Shown one piece after another: positions 1 through 10,268 of a stretch of 64,000 nt of DNA. Position 1 is the stretch's first letter, and each line of letters opens with the position of its first letter. A program made the position numbers and the translations under genes. Origin of the DNA: QHWT01 sp963755695 (lineage in GTDB: Bacteria; Acidobacteriota; Vicinamibacteria; Vicinamibacterales; 2-12-FULL-66-21). Where the stretch lies: NCBI GenBank assembly GCA_963755695.1, contig CAVWLB010000010.1, positions 310,001 through 374,000 on the forward strand. Reading direction: 5' to 3'. The notes beneath the pieces are model-generated. The model did not search any database and was not told the DNA's origin. It saw only the letters and a program-made list of their open reading frames with translations.

Positions 1-443
1 TAGTTATCGGACCCGACGAAGCTCGCGGTCTTCACGCCGGCATCGGCGGCGGCCTTCTGATCGAGGCGGGTGTCGACGATCACCACCGGAATGCTGGCGG
101 CGTTGGCTTTGCCCACGACCGGCACCACCTCGCGCGAACCAGAGGGGGTCAGCGCGAGCGCGCCGACGTGCGCCTGAATCAGGTTCTCGACGATCTGCAT
201 CTGGCGCTCGACGTCGGTTTCACGATCGGCCGCCTGCACCACCAGATCGACATTGAGATCTTTCGCCGCCTTCTCGGCTCCGCGCTGCATGTCGATGAAG
301 AACGGGTTGTTCAACGTCTTCATGACCAGGGCGACGCGTGGCCGTCCGGTTGTACCCGTTGCCTTATCGCGATTACAGCCGCCGCCCAGCGCGGCGACAC
401 CCGCAAGAGCCAGGCAGAGCATCGATCGATGAAGTGCACGCAT
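1..443 (-). CDS. Sugar ABC transporter substrate-binding lipoprotein (partial, C-terminus beyond window)
   Basis: Reading down from the ATG at 443, the product begins with a short basic stretch, a hydrophobic signal sequence and a lipobox-like LGGGC, so it should be a lipid-anchored periplasmic-binding-type protein. The mature part (RPRVALVMKTLNNPFFIDMQ, then a QMQIVENLIQ helix and a GALALTPSGS segment) is typical of the RbsB / periplasmic_binding_4 family that binds ribose, inositol and similar sugars. About 147 codons are visible; the usual length is near 310, so the second lobe lies outside the window. It follows the permease and ATPase genes on the same strand with a gap of about 20 bases, giving an operon ATPase-permease-binding protein. 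The ligand cannot be read from the sequence; the iol-like genes next door suggest a polyol. Confidence 0.85.
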   Translation of the reverse strand, partial: MRALHRSMLCLALAGVAALGGGCNRDKATGTTGRPRVALVMKTLNNPFFIDMQRGAEKAAKDLNVDLVVQAADRETDVERQMQIVENLIQAHVGALALTPSGSREVVPVVGKANAASIPVVIVDTRLDQKAAADAGVKTASFVGSDN

Positions 444-464
444 GTAGACCCGCTCCCTGCGGGC

Positions 465-1407
465 TCAGCCTTTCCGCGCCTTGAGCACGGTGTCGATGAG
501 CACCGCGAACACGATGACCATGCCGATGACGATCTGCTGAACGAAGGAAGAGACCCCAAGCAGGTTCAGTCCGTTTCGCAGCACGCCCATGATCAGCGCA
601 CCGATGATGCGTACCGCCCAGCCCGCCTTCGCCGCCCATCAGGCTCGTGCCGCCGATGACCGTGGCGGCGATCGCGTCGAGCTCGTACATGATGCCGGCG
701 ATGGGCTGCGCCGAGTTGAGTCGCGCCGTCAGCAGGACGGCGGCGACGGCGCTGGCGAGCCCCGAGACCCCGTAGACGAGCATCTTGTGCAGTCGGACGT
801 TGACCCCCGATAACCTCGTCGCCTCCTCGTTGCCTCCCATCGAATAGACGTAGCGCCCGAACCTCGTCTCCGACAACACGAAATGCGCCACCAGATAGAC
901 CGCGATGGTGACGAAGACCGGCGCGGGAATTCCCGCCAGCCGGGCCGTCGCGATGCTTCGAAACGACAGATCGAAACCGGAAACCGGCCGCCCTTCCGTG
1001 AACAGCAGCGCGCAGCCGCGCGCGATGCTCATCATGCCAAGCGTTGCGATGAACGGCGGCAGCCGGCCCCAGGTGATCGCCAGGCCGTTGAGCAGGCCGA
1101 AGCCGAACCCGACCGCCAGCGATGCCGCGAGCGCGATCGGGATCGCGACCCCCGCGTGCAACGTGGCCGCGAGCACGACGCCCGCCACCGCGACGAGCGA
1201 TCCAACCGACAGGTCGATGCCGCCCGAGATGATCACGAACGTCATGCCCGCGGCAATCACCGCGTTGATCGAGGTCTGCTCGAGGACATTGAGCAGGTTG
1301 GAGACGGTCAGGAAGTGCGGGGTCAGCGCCCACAACAGCACGCACAGACCGAAGAGACCGGCAAGCGTACCCAGCCTGCGGCCCGATGCGGAGAGTCGAT
1401 GCCGCAT
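465..1407 (-). CDS. Sugar ABC transporter permease, RbsC family (frame-disrupted near its 3' end)
   Basis: The start ATG at 1407 overlaps the stop of the ATPase gene (ATGA), the usual coupling in ribose-type operons. The protein shows many hydrophobic segments and the family hallmark SGGIDLSVGSLVA, followed by TWGRLPPFIATLGMM and GRYVYSMGGNEEA. After VIGGTSLMGGEGGLGGT the frame breaks near 609. Removing one G (given strand) restores an ordinary family C-terminus (IIGALIMGVLRNGLNLLGVS...) ending at 465. The length of about 314 aa is normal. It would form the membrane channel for the ATPase and binding protein beside it. The single, easily corrected lesion could be a sequence error or a recent mutation. 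Confidence 0.85.
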
Positions 1408-2912
1408 CAGGAGGCCAGCCCCAGCGCCGCCTGCAGCACCCGCTCCTGTGTCGCCTCGTGCGCGTCGAGCACGGTTTGCAACCGGCCCTGGTGCATGACG
1501 AGCACACGATCGCTCATGCCGAGGATCTCGGGCAACTCCGACGAGATCATCAGGATGCCGGCACCCTCGGCGGCCAGACGATCGAGCAGATGATAGATTT
1601 CCATTTTCGCCGCCACGTCGATGCCGCGCGTGGGCTCGTCGACGATCAGGACGTCGGCACCGGCCGCGAGCCACTTACCGAGCACCACCTTCTGCTGGTT
1701 CCCGCCGCTGAGCGTCAGCACGCGAGTCGAAGGGTTGGGCGTCTTGATCCGGAGCTCGTTGATCCATCGCGTTGCCAGCTCGTGCTCGCGGCGCCGATCG
1801 ATCACGCCGGCGCGAGCCAGTCGGGCGAGCTGCGGCAGGGCCAGGTTGGCCGCGACGCTCTGTCCCGGCACGAAGCCGTGCCGCTTGCGGTCCTCCGGGA
1901 CGAGCCCGATCCCGGCCCGAATCGCATCCGATGGCGCCCGCACGCGCAGCGGGCGTCCGTCGAGGACGACACGTCCGTGGTGCGGGAGGTCGGCCCCGGC
2001 GATCGCGCGCGCCAGCTCGGTGCGGCCGGCGCCGAGCAGCCCGGCCACGCCGAGGATCTCGCCGCGATACAGGGTGAAGCTGACCTCGCGAAGCCGCGGC
2101 GGATGCGAGAGACCCTCGACGAGCAGCAGCGGTGCCCCGCGTTTCCGGGTCGGCGCGGGAAAGTGCTGGGTGATGTCCCGGTTGGCCATCAGGCGCACGA
2201 GATCGGGGATGGGGCATGGGAGCGGGCGCGTCGCGATATATCGTCCGTCGCGCATCACCGTGGCGCGCTGACCGACGCGCGCGAGCTCCTCCATGCGATG
2301 CGAGATGTAGATCACCGCGACGCCGCGGGTGGTCAGGCGCGCGATGGCGGCGAACAGCTCGTCGATCTCCGCTTCGGTCAGCGCCGATGTCGGTTCGTCC
2401 ATGATCAGGATGCGTGCGTCGATCGACAGCGCTTTGGCGACTTCCACCATTTGCTGTTCGGCGACGCTGAGATCCTTGACCCGGGCGGCGGGATCGATCG
2501 TCGTCCCCAGCCCGCGGAGCAGCGATGCGGCATCGGCCAGGAGTTTTCGACGATTGATGATCCCTGCGCCGTAGAGCGGCTCGCGGCCGAGAAAGATGTT
2601 GGCTGCGGCGGAGAGATGCGGGACGAGGTTGAACTCCTGATAGATCGTGCTGATGCCGAGTGCCTGCGCATCACGCGGCGAATCGAGCGCGACCGGACGG
2701 CCATCGATGAGAATCTCGCCGGCATCGCGCGCGCACGCGCCGCTGAGCACCCGCATCAGCGTCGACTTGCCGGCGCCGTTCTCGCCGAGCAGCACGTGCA
2801 CTTCGCCGCGCTCCAGGTCGAACGTCACATCGTCCAGCGCGCGAACGCCTGGGAACTGTTTCGAGATGCCTCGCATTTCGAGCAGCGGCGGGTGCGGGGT
2901 CGTGTCCGTCAT
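1407..2912 (-). CDS. Sugar ABC transporter ATP-binding protein with two ATPase domains, RbsA family
   Basis: An intact 501-aa protein with two ABC ATPase halves in tandem, the arrangement of RbsA/MglA/XylG. The N-half has Walker A GENGAGKST, signature LSVAEQQMVEVAKAL and Walker B ARILIMDEPTSAL. The C-half has a degenerate P-loop region (GLLGAGRTEL), signature TLSGGNQQKVVLGKWLA and Walker B DVLIVDEPTRGID. Loss of the lysine in the second P-loop is normal in this family. It energises the permease encoded immediately downstream and is the first gene of the three-gene operon. The substrate class (ribose, inositol, other monosaccharide) is not resolved by sequence alone. Confidence 0.93.
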   Translation of the reverse strand: MTDTTPHPPLLEMRGISKQFPGVRALDDVTFDLERGEVHVLLGENGAGKSTLMRVLSGACARDAGEILIDGRPVALDSPRDAQALGISTIYQEFNLVPHLSAAANIFLGREPLYGAGIINRRKLLADAASLLRGLGTTIDPAARVKDLSVAEQQMVEVAKALSIDARILIMDEPTSALTEAEIDELFAAIARLTTRGVAVIYISHRMEELARVGQRATVMRDGRYIATRPLPCPIPDLVRLMANRDITQHFPAPTRKRGAPLLLVEGLSHPPRLREVSFTLYRGEILGVAGLLGAGRTELARAIAGADLPHHGRVVLDGRPLRVRAPSDAIRAGIGLVPEDRKRHGFVPGQSVAANLALPQLARLARAGVIDRRREHELATRWINELRIKTPNPSTRVLTLSGGNQQKVVLGKWLAAGADVLIVDEPTRGIDVAAKMEIYHLLDRLAAEGAGILMISSELPEILGMSDRVLVMHQGRLQTVLDAHEATQERVLQAALGLAS

Positions 2913-2981
2913 GCGAAGCAGGCGGTCAGTCTAGCGTACGTCGCTTTGCTGGCTCGACGCGCGATCTGCTAGCATTCCCAG

Positions 2982-3079
2982 CCGTCAGCGGTTGTCGGTT
3001 GACGGTCAGCGGTCAGCCGCGAACCCGGAGTGGCGAACCGCCAGCCGCGAACCGTCAACTGCAAACCGTCGACTCGCAC
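2982..3079. repeat. Low-complexity intergenic repeat before iolD-like gene
   Basis: About 100 bases between the divergent ABC operon and the iolD-like gene consist of reiterated, imperfect short words such as gtcagcggt and gcgaaccg. It resembles, in style but not in sequence, the short-word repeats after the iolD-like and iolE-like genes. It probably also holds the promoters of both divergent units, but I see no convincing -10/-35 pair. Confidence 0.5.
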
Positions 3080-3081
3080 CA

Positions 3082-4948
3082 ATGGCTGCTACCCACCGCT
3101 TCACCGTCGCCCAGGCGCTCTTCCGATTTCTCGCCGCGCAGCAGGTCCGGCGCGATCGTCGGGAGCATCGGTTCTTCGCCGGGGTGTTCGGGATTTTCGG
3201 ACATGGCAACGTCGCCGGCATCGGTGAAGCGCTTCTCCATCGGCCGGCGCCCCTGCCGTTCTACGTGCCGCGGAACGAGCAGGCGATGGTGCACACGGCT
3301 GCGGCGTTTGCCAAGGCGAGCAACCGGCTGCGCGCGCTCGCCTGCACGACGTCGATTGGACCGGGCGCGACCAACATGATTACCGCCGCGGCGGGGGCGA
3401 CGATCAACCGCCTGCCGGTCCTGCTGCTGCCCGGCGACATCTTTGCGACGAGGCGCCCGGATCCGGTGCTGCAGCAGCTCGAGTATCCTGCCTCGCGCGA
3501 CGCCTCGGTCAACGATTGCTTCAAGCCGATCTCACGCTACTGGGATCGCATCAACCGTCCGGAACAACTGCCATCCGCGCTGCTGGAGGCGATGCGAGTG
3601 TTGACCTCGCCCTCCGACACCGGCGCCGTCACGCTCGCGTTCCCGCAGGACGTGCAGGCTGAGGCCTTCGACTTCCCGGCGGAGCTTTTCACGCCCCGCA
3701 CCTGGTCGATCCCGCGCAATCGTCCCGACGCCGCCGCGGTCGCCGGCGCCGCCGCGGCGATTCGCAAGTCGTCGCGGCCATTCATCGTTGCCGGCGGGGG
3801 AGTGCTCTACGCAGAGGCAACTGATGCGCTGCGCTCGTTCGCGGAGAGCACCGGTATTCCGGTTGGCGAAACCCAGGCGGGCAAGGGTGCGCTGCCGTTC
3901 GATCATCCGCAAGCCGTTGGGGCCGTCGGCGTGACGGGGACCTCGGCCGCGAATCGCCTCGCCCGCGACGCCGATGTCGTGATCGTCATTGGCACACGGC
4001 TCAGCGACTTCACGACGGCATCGAAGAGCGCGTTCGCCGCCGAAAACGTACGTTTCATCTCGATCAACGTGACCGAGCTCGATGCCTTGAAACATTCGGC
4101 GCTGCCGCTGGTCGGAGACGCGCGCGTGTCGCTCGAGGAACTGCAGGCCGCCCTCGCGGGTTGGCGCGTGAGCGCATCGTACGCGTCTGAAACCTGTGTC
4201 GAGAAGCGGGAGTGGGAGCAAGAAGTCGACCGCATTTACTCACCTGAACCATGGTCCGGTGATCAGTCAGGGCGAGGTCATCGGACTCCTCAACGAAGCG
4301 TCCGACCCGAACGCGGTGGTCCTCTGTGCGGCCGGCAGTCTTCCCGGCGATCTCCACAAGCTGTGGCGCACGCGTTCGGCCGGCGGGTATCACCTCGAAT
4401 ACGGTTACTCGTGCATGGGCTACGAGATTGCCGGCGGGCTTGGCGTCAAGATGGCGCAGCCGGAGCGTGACGTCTACGTGATGGTCGGCGACGGATCCTA
4501 CCTGATGATGGCGCAGGAGATAGCAACCGCGGTGCAGGAAGGGCTGACGCTGACGATCCTGCTGCTCGACAACCACGGGTTCTCCAGCATCGGCGGGCTG
4601 TCCCAGTCGGTCGGCTGCGATGGCTTTGGAACACACTATCGCCGCCGGAGCGGGTCGGGTGAGCTCGATGGATCGACCGTGGACATCGATTTCGTCGCCA
4701 ACGCCGCGTCGATGGGCGCCCACGCGGAGCGCGCGGCGAGCCGCGAGGAAATCACGCGCGCGCTGGGCTCGGCGAAGCAACGCCCCGGCGTCAGCGTCAT
4801 CGTGATTCCCGTCGACCGCGAGCAGCGCGTTGGCGGCTACGATTCGTGGTGGGACGTGCCGGTCGCGGAAGTATCCCCTCTCTCCAACGTTCAACGTGCC
4901 CGCGAGACCTACGAAGACGCGCGGCGCCGGTTGCGGGATTATCTGTGA
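3082..4948 (+). CDS. iolD: Thiamine-diphosphate enzyme, IolD-like (3D-trihydroxycyclohexane-1,2-dione hydrolase); frame-disrupted
   Basis: The product has the three-domain layout of ThDP enzymes. The N-terminal Pyr domain carries HGNVAGIGEAL, YVPRNEQAMVHTAAAFAK and the conserved TSIGPGATNM. A central Rossmann domain has PFIVAGGGVLYAEA. The C-terminal PP domain carries YSCMGYEIAGGLG, VMVGDGSYLMM and LLLDNHGFSSIGG; the GDGSYLM...DNHG spacing is the ThDP/Mg motif. IolD opens the inositol-derived diketone ring in myo-inositol catabolism. The frame breaks near 4236-4242: the first 385 codons are in one frame and the PP domain is one base over, so as sequenced the enzyme would be truncated. Family length (about 620 aa) is recovered when the frames are joined. 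The neighbouring iolE-like gene supports the assignment. Confidence 0.82.
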
Positions 4949-5007
4949 TGGCTCCAGGCTCCAGGCTCCAGGCTTCAGGCTCACGCCGGCCCAGAACTCA
5001 CATGGGC

Positions 5008-5063
5008 CGAAGCCCGAAACCCGAAGCCCGAAGCCCGAAGCCCGAAGCCCGAAGCCCGAAGCC
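5008..5063. repeat. Tandem heptamer array, 8 x CGAAGCC
   Basis: Eight directly repeated 7-base units (CGAAGCC; one reads CGAAACC) lie between the iolD-like and iolE-like genes. They are embedded in a longer low-complexity spacer (4949-5107) with gctccag-type words before and gagccttgag-type words after. The unit is a multiple of neither a codon nor a helical turn, and no reading frame uses it. Its role is unknown. Confidence 0.85.
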
Positions 5064-5107
5064 ATAGAGCCTTGAGCCACCATGAGCCTTGAGCCCTAAG
5101 CCATTCC

Positions 5108-6013
5108 ATGTCATCAACCGTCCGCGTTGCCAATGCGCCGTGCTCATGGGGCGCTCTGGAATTCGATTGGGCCGGCCCCGCACCGGGATTCGCCCAGGTA
5201 CTCGACGAAATGTCGGCGACCGGCTATAGCGGGACCGAGCTCGGCGACTGGGGTTTCATGCCGACGGACCCGGAAGCGCTGCGCAAGGAGATCGCGCGGC
5301 GCGATCTCGCGTTGATCGGCGCGTTCGTGCCCGTGCGATTGACCGCGGACAGCGATCATGCGTCCGGGAGCGAAGCCGCCGTTCGTGTGGCGCGGCTGCT
5401 CAAAGCAACCGGGGACTCGCCGTTCGTCGTCCTTGCCGATGACACGGCGAGAGATCCCGAACGCAGCAGACTGGCCGGGCGGATCACGCCGGACCGCGGC
5501 CTCGATGAGCGTGGGTGGGCCACTCTCGCCCGCGGTGCGAATCGCATCGCGCGCGATGTGCGCGCGGCGACCGGACTCCGTACGGTCTTCCACCACCACT
5601 GTGCGACGTTCGTCGAAACGCCACATGAGATCGACGAGCTCATGTCGCGCACCGATCCAGAGCTGATCGGGCTATGTCTCGACACCGGGCACTGTGCGTT
5701 CGGCGGCGGTAACCCGGTGACGGTGCTCGATCGGTGGCGCGCCCGGGTGTGGCACGTCCATCTGAAGGACTGCGATCCCGACGTAAAGTTTCGCGCCGCT
5801 CGCGACCAGTGGGATTACCAGAAGTCTGTCCGCAAGGGAGTGTTTTGCGAGCTGGGTCACGGGTCGGTCGACTTCAGGGCCGTGCTCGGATTGCTCAAGT
5901 CGTCCGGCTACGCCGGCTGGCTCGTGGTCGAGCAGGATGTGTTACCGTCCATGGGCACGCCGGCCCAGAGCGCTGCGCGCAATCGCGAGTATTTGAGATC
6001 CTTGGGAGTGTAG
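5108..6013 (+). CDS. iolE: Sugar-phosphate-isomerase-type TIM-barrel protein, IolE/MocC-like (inosose dehydratase)
   Basis: An intact 301-aa protein of the xylose-isomerase-like TIM-barrel superfamily (AP_endonuc_2 fold). It begins VRVANAPCSWGALEF, the usual opening of IolE/MocC proteins (ANAPCSWGV...). Strand-end metal-ligand motifs include GTELGDWGFMP, TVFHHHCATFVETPHE, GLCLDTGHCAFGGG and VWHVHLKDCDP. IolE dehydrates 2-keto-myo-inositol to the diketone that IolD then hydrolyses, which matches the gene just upstream. The start is the first ATG after the repeat spacer. A sugar isomerase of the same fold is the alternative. Confidence 0.82.
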   Translation: MSSTVRVANAPCSWGALEFDWAGPAPGFAQVLDEMSATGYSGTELGDWGFMPTDPEALRKEIARRDLALIGAFVPVRLTADSDHASGSEAAVRVARLLKATGDSPFVVLADDTARDPERSRLAGRITPDRGLDERGWATLARGANRIARDVRAATGLRTVFHHHCATFVETPHEIDELMSRTDPELIGLCLDTGHCAFGGGNPVTVLDRWRARVWHVHLKDCDPDVKFRAARDQWDYQKSVRKGVFCELGHGSVDFRAVLGLLKSSGYAGWLVVEQDVLPSMGTPAQSAARNREYLRSLGV

Positions 6014-6121
6014 AGGCTCAGGGCTCAAGCTCCGGACTCAAGTGGCTCAGGGTTGAAACGGCTTAGGGCTTAAGACGGTTCGTACCATGACGCGGCAGAG
6101 TAAGCCATAGGCCTTGATCCG
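6014..6121. repeat. Low-complexity intergenic spacer after iolE-like gene
   Basis: About 108 bases made of imperfectly reiterated words (aggctcagggctcaag, ctcagggttg, cttagggctta) separate the convergent iolE-like gene and the RND pump operon. No terminator hairpin with a T-run is evident. It is the third such spacer around the iol genes. Confidence 0.5.
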
Positions 6122-9100
6122 TTACTCCCGCCGCAGGGCGCGATAGGCGAGCGGCACCAGATACAGCGTCACGAACGTCGACAGCGTCAGGCCGCCGATG
6201 ACGGCGAGCGCGAGCGGGCGCTGCAGCTCCGCGCCGGCGCCGAAACCCAAGCGCGAGCGGCAGCAGCCCGAACAGCGTGCAGAGCGTCGTCATCAGGATC
6301 GGCCGGAGCCGCACGCGGCCGGCGATCTCGAGCGCCTCGGTGAACGGGTGTCCCTGCGCCTCGCAGGTGGTGCGCGTAATCGAGCAGCACGATGCCGTTC
6401 TTCACGACCAGTCCGACGAGCAGGATCAGGCCCATCGCCGACGAGACGTTGAGGTCGGTGCCGGTCAGCAGCAGCAGCGCGAACGCGCCGGCGAGCGACA
6501 GCGGCGCCGCCAGCGAGGATCAGCAGCGCCGGCAGGAACCGGCCGAACTGGACGACGCAGGATGATGAACACGAGCGCCGCGGCAATCGCGAACACCGTC
6601 AGCAGCTCGCGAAACGACTGCCGCTGCGACGCGTACTGTCCGCCGACTTCGGTGGTGTAACCGACCGGCAGCTTCAGGTCCCGCAGCTTGGTCTGGATCT
6701 CGGCGACCGCGCTGCCGAGATCGCGGTCCTCGAGGCGGCCGGTCACGAGCGCCATCTGTCGCAGGTTCTCGCGCTGCAGGATGATCTCCCCTTCGGTCGT
6801 GGTCGCGTGCGCGACGCGTGCCGAGCGGCACGGTCTTGCCGTCGGCCGCGCGAATCGGCGTCGGCGGCCATCTGCTGCGGATCGAGCCGGTAGGCATCCG
6901 GATAGCGCACGCGCACGGGAATCGTGCGGTCGGCGCAGCCGCAGCTCGGTCTGCACGTCGCCAAGCCACGCATCCGAGAGCTGCTCGGAGACCTGCGTCA
7001 CGTTGAGCCCGAGGCGGCCCGACCGCCGACCGGGTCGATCTCCCAGGTCGTCTCGGGATTGCCGCGCTGGACGCCGACGACGTCGACGACCCCGCTGATG
7101 CCCTCGAGCATCTTCTCGACCTGCTCCGAGATCTCGGCCAGCGTGTCGGGGTCGTCGCCGAACACCTTCACTTCGATGGGCGTCGGCGCGCCTTCGAGGT
7201 CGCCGATCATGTCCTGCAGCAGCTGGACGAACTCGATCTCGAGCTCCGGCGCCGCTTCCGCCAGCTTGTCGCGCAGGTCGTTGATGACCTCTTCGGCGGA
7301 ACGGCGCTCGCCGCGCGGCTTGAGCCGGACGAGGATGTCGCCGCTTGTTCTGCTGCGTCGCGAACAGGCCGAGCTCGGATCCCGTGCGGCGCGTGAACGC
7401 GGCGATGTCCGGCGTCTGCTGCAGCACGTCCTCCATCTTGCGAGGATGCGGTCGGTCTCCTCGAGCGCGCTGCCCGGCCGGCGTCAGGTAGTCGATGACG
7501 AAGCCGCCCTCGTCCGCCTCCGGCAGGAAGCCGGTGCCGAGCGCGTGAACAGCAGCACGCCGGCGGCCGCGAGCACGAGCGCGCCAGCACGATCCCGACG
7601 ACCGGCCGCCGCATCGTCGCGTCGAGCGTCCGCGTGAGTAGACCCGCTCCAGCCGTCCGCCCGCGTGTGATGCAGCGGCACTGCCGTCGTGTCTCGCGGC
7701 GCCGCGCCGCCAACCGCGCGAGCAGCGGAATCAGCGTCAGCGCCTGCACCAGCGAGATCAGGACCGCGGCCGCCAGCGTGATCGACAGCGCGCGGAAGAA
7801 CTGGCCGACGACGCCCGACAGCATGCCGAGCGGCACGAACACGACGACCGTCGTCAGCGTCGACCCGACGACCGGCGCGATCAGCTCGCGCATCGCCAGC
7901 TGCACCGCCTGCGCCGGCGGCTCGCCGGCGTCGAGGTGGCGATAGATGTTCTCGACGACGACGACCGCGTCGTCGATGACCAGGCCGATGGCGACGGCGA
8001 GGCCGCCCATCGACATCACGTTGATCGTCTCGCCCAGCCAGCGCATCACCAGGAACGTCGTCATGACGGTGAGCGGCAGCGTGACCGAGGCGACCAGCGT
8101 CAGCCGCCAGTCGCGCAGGAACACGCAGCAGCACGATCACCGCGAGCACGCCGCCGACGAGGATCGCGTCGCGCACGTTGGCGATCGCGGTGGCGACGAA
8201 CTCCGCGAGGTCGTAGGTCTTCGACAGCTTGCAGACCCGCCGGCAGCGTCTGCGCGAGATCCGTGCAGCGCCGTCTCGACGCCGGCGCGGACGTCGAGGA
8301 TGTTGGCGCCGATCTGCTGCGAGACGCTGATGTTCGCGGCGACCATGCCCGTCGCCGCTGATGAGCGTCGTGCGATCGGGCGCGCCGCTGCTGCACCGTC
8401 GCGACGTCGGCGACGCGGATCGTCGCGCCGCCCTTGACCACGAGCGGCGTCGCGCGGAATGTCGTCGATCGACTTCCACATGCCCGGACGCGAGCACGAG
8501 GTGCTGCAGTCCGCCGGCGTGATAGCGGCCGACCGGCTGCAGCTGGTTCGCCGCCTTGAGCGCGTCGGCGACGTCGCCGATGGTGAGGCCCGACGGCGGT
8601 CAGCCGCGCGGGATCGGCGATGACCTCGATCTCGCGCGTGTCGCTCGACAGCACTTCGACGTTGCCGACGCCGGGCACGCGCGACAGCGCCGGCCGCATC
8701 ACGTAGAAGGCGTAGTCGTAGAGATCGGCCGACGGCAGGCCGCCCGTCAGGTTGACGCTGAGAAAGGGAAAGGCCGCCGGCGTCAGCCGCTCGATCGACG
8801 AGATCGAGATCTGCGGGCAGCTCGCCGCGGATCTCGGCGACCTTGCCCTGCGCCTGCTGCAGCGCCAGGACCATGTCGGTCGCCGGATCGAACTGCGCGG
8901 AGATCTCGGTCGCGCCGCGGAACGTCGTCGATCGCACGCGCCGGACGCCCGGCACTTCCAGCAGCGCCTGCTCGATCGGCCGCGTGACGGTCAGCATCAT
9001 CGTCCGCGCCGGGCATCGTGCCGCTGTGGCCGATCGACCACGACGCGCGGGAAGATCGAGCGGCGGATAGATGTCGCTCGGCAGCGAGAACGCCGGACAG

Positions 9101-9180
9101 CAGGCCGGCGGCCGCCAGCACGCACCGTGACGGTGAGGATGGCGCGGCCGTAGCGCTCGACGAGCGACGACGAGGCTCAT
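6122..9180 (-). pseudogene. RND efflux transporter permease, CusA/CzcA-like; many frame breaks
   Basis: Segments in all three minus frames join into one RND permease of about 1,020 aa. The start ATG at 9180 (MSLVVARRALR) overlaps the stop of the fusion-protein gene. Recognisable parts in order are SDIYPPLDLP, VRRVRSTTFRGATEISAQFD, the LSKTYDLAEFVATAI and FLRDWRLTLVASVTLPLTV stretch, the large GLAVAIGLVIDDAVVVVENI motif, VGSTLTTVVVFVPLGMLSGV, and the C-half GLILLVGLVVKNGIVLLDYA. That layout is an inner-membrane proton-driven pump of the heavy-metal/multidrug RND class. At least a dozen single-base indels interrupt it, so as sequenced no pump is made. Several resolve by deleting one G before C on the given strand, which points to a systematic error. 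Confidence 0.85.
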
Positions 9181-10268
9181 TTCGTCGACTGCGTGATGGC
9201 CGCGCCGTCGGGCAGGCCCTGCTGGCCCTGGACGATGACCGCCTCGCCCGCCTTGAGGCCGCCGGTGATCTCCGCTTGCTTGGGCGTCGTCAGGCCGAGC
9301 GTCGACCTTGCGCTTGTGCGCCTTGTTGTCGGCGCCCGCCACCATCACGAACGCGTCCTCGTCCTCGTGGAGTGACCGCTTCGGCGGGCACCGCGAGCGC
9401 GTTGGGGCGCTGCTCGGCGACGATCTCGACGCGCACCGGCGTGCCGGCGGCGAAGCGTGTCGCGCCGGCGAACGGCGATGCGCACGTCGGCGGCGACGCC
9501 GGTCGGGTCGACCGCGGCCGGACGGGTGAGCACCTTGCCGGTCTTCGGGCTCGTCGGCTGCCCGGCACGAGAATGCGAACCGGGCTGGCCGACTTGCGAC
9601 GCGTCGCAGATCGGGAATCGGCACCGCCGCGACGACCTGGAGCTTGCCGGATCGATGACGCGCAGGATGACGTCCGATCGCGGACGCTTCGACCATGTCG
9701 CCGGGGTTGTGCGCGCGCTTGGCGATGACGCCGGCGAACCGCGCGCGGACGACGGTACGCGACGGCAAGCGACGGCGGCGTTCTGGTTCGCGCTGTCGGC
9801 TTGCGCGAGCGCGGCGCGCGCTTCGGCGAGCTCGCGCCTGGCGTCCTCGAGCTCCTTCTGCGCCGCGACGCCGTGCTCGACGAGCGTCGTCAGGCGCGTC
9901 ACCGAGGCCTGGGCGTTCTCCACGCGCGCGTGTGCCTGTCTCGACCTCCGCCCGCCGGGTCGCGACGTCGGTCGCGAGCGACGGGATCTCGAAGCGGACG
10001 AGCAGATCGCCCGGCTTGACGCGATCGCCTTCGGCCTTTGGCAACTCGACGATGCGTGCCGGTTCCGGCGCGGTGATCGTCCAGTCGGCGCCCGGCGCGG
10101 CGGCGACGATGCCGGTGGCGGCGACGACGCCTTCGACCGTCTGCGGGCGCAAGGGTGAGAGTCTTGACCGGCGCGGCCGCGGTCGTCTCGACTTCTTCCA
10201 TCGACTTGCCCGAGCAGCCCGGCGACCAGCAGCCAGCGCGAACACAGATCGCGTGCCGCCGGCGTCAT
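9177..10268 (-). pseudogene. RND membrane-fusion (periplasmic adaptor) protein, HlyD/CusB-like; frame-disrupted
   Basis: From the ATG at 10268 (overlapping the tolC-like stop) the joined frames give an adaptor protein of about 360 aa. Recognisable are the biotinyl-lipoyl half-domain (EPARIVELPKAEGDRVKPGD, LLVRFEIPSLATDV), a coiled-coil hairpin (LTTLVEHGVAAQKELEDARR, then ELAEARAALAQADSA), the second lipoyl part (PSRTVVRARFAGVIAKRAHN) and a beta-barrel region (KTGKVLTRPAAVDPTGVAAD). It would bridge the inner-membrane pump and the outer-membrane channel. At least six frame changes occur. The stop TGA overlaps the start of the permease gene, so the operon was translationally coupled. Confidence 0.82.
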
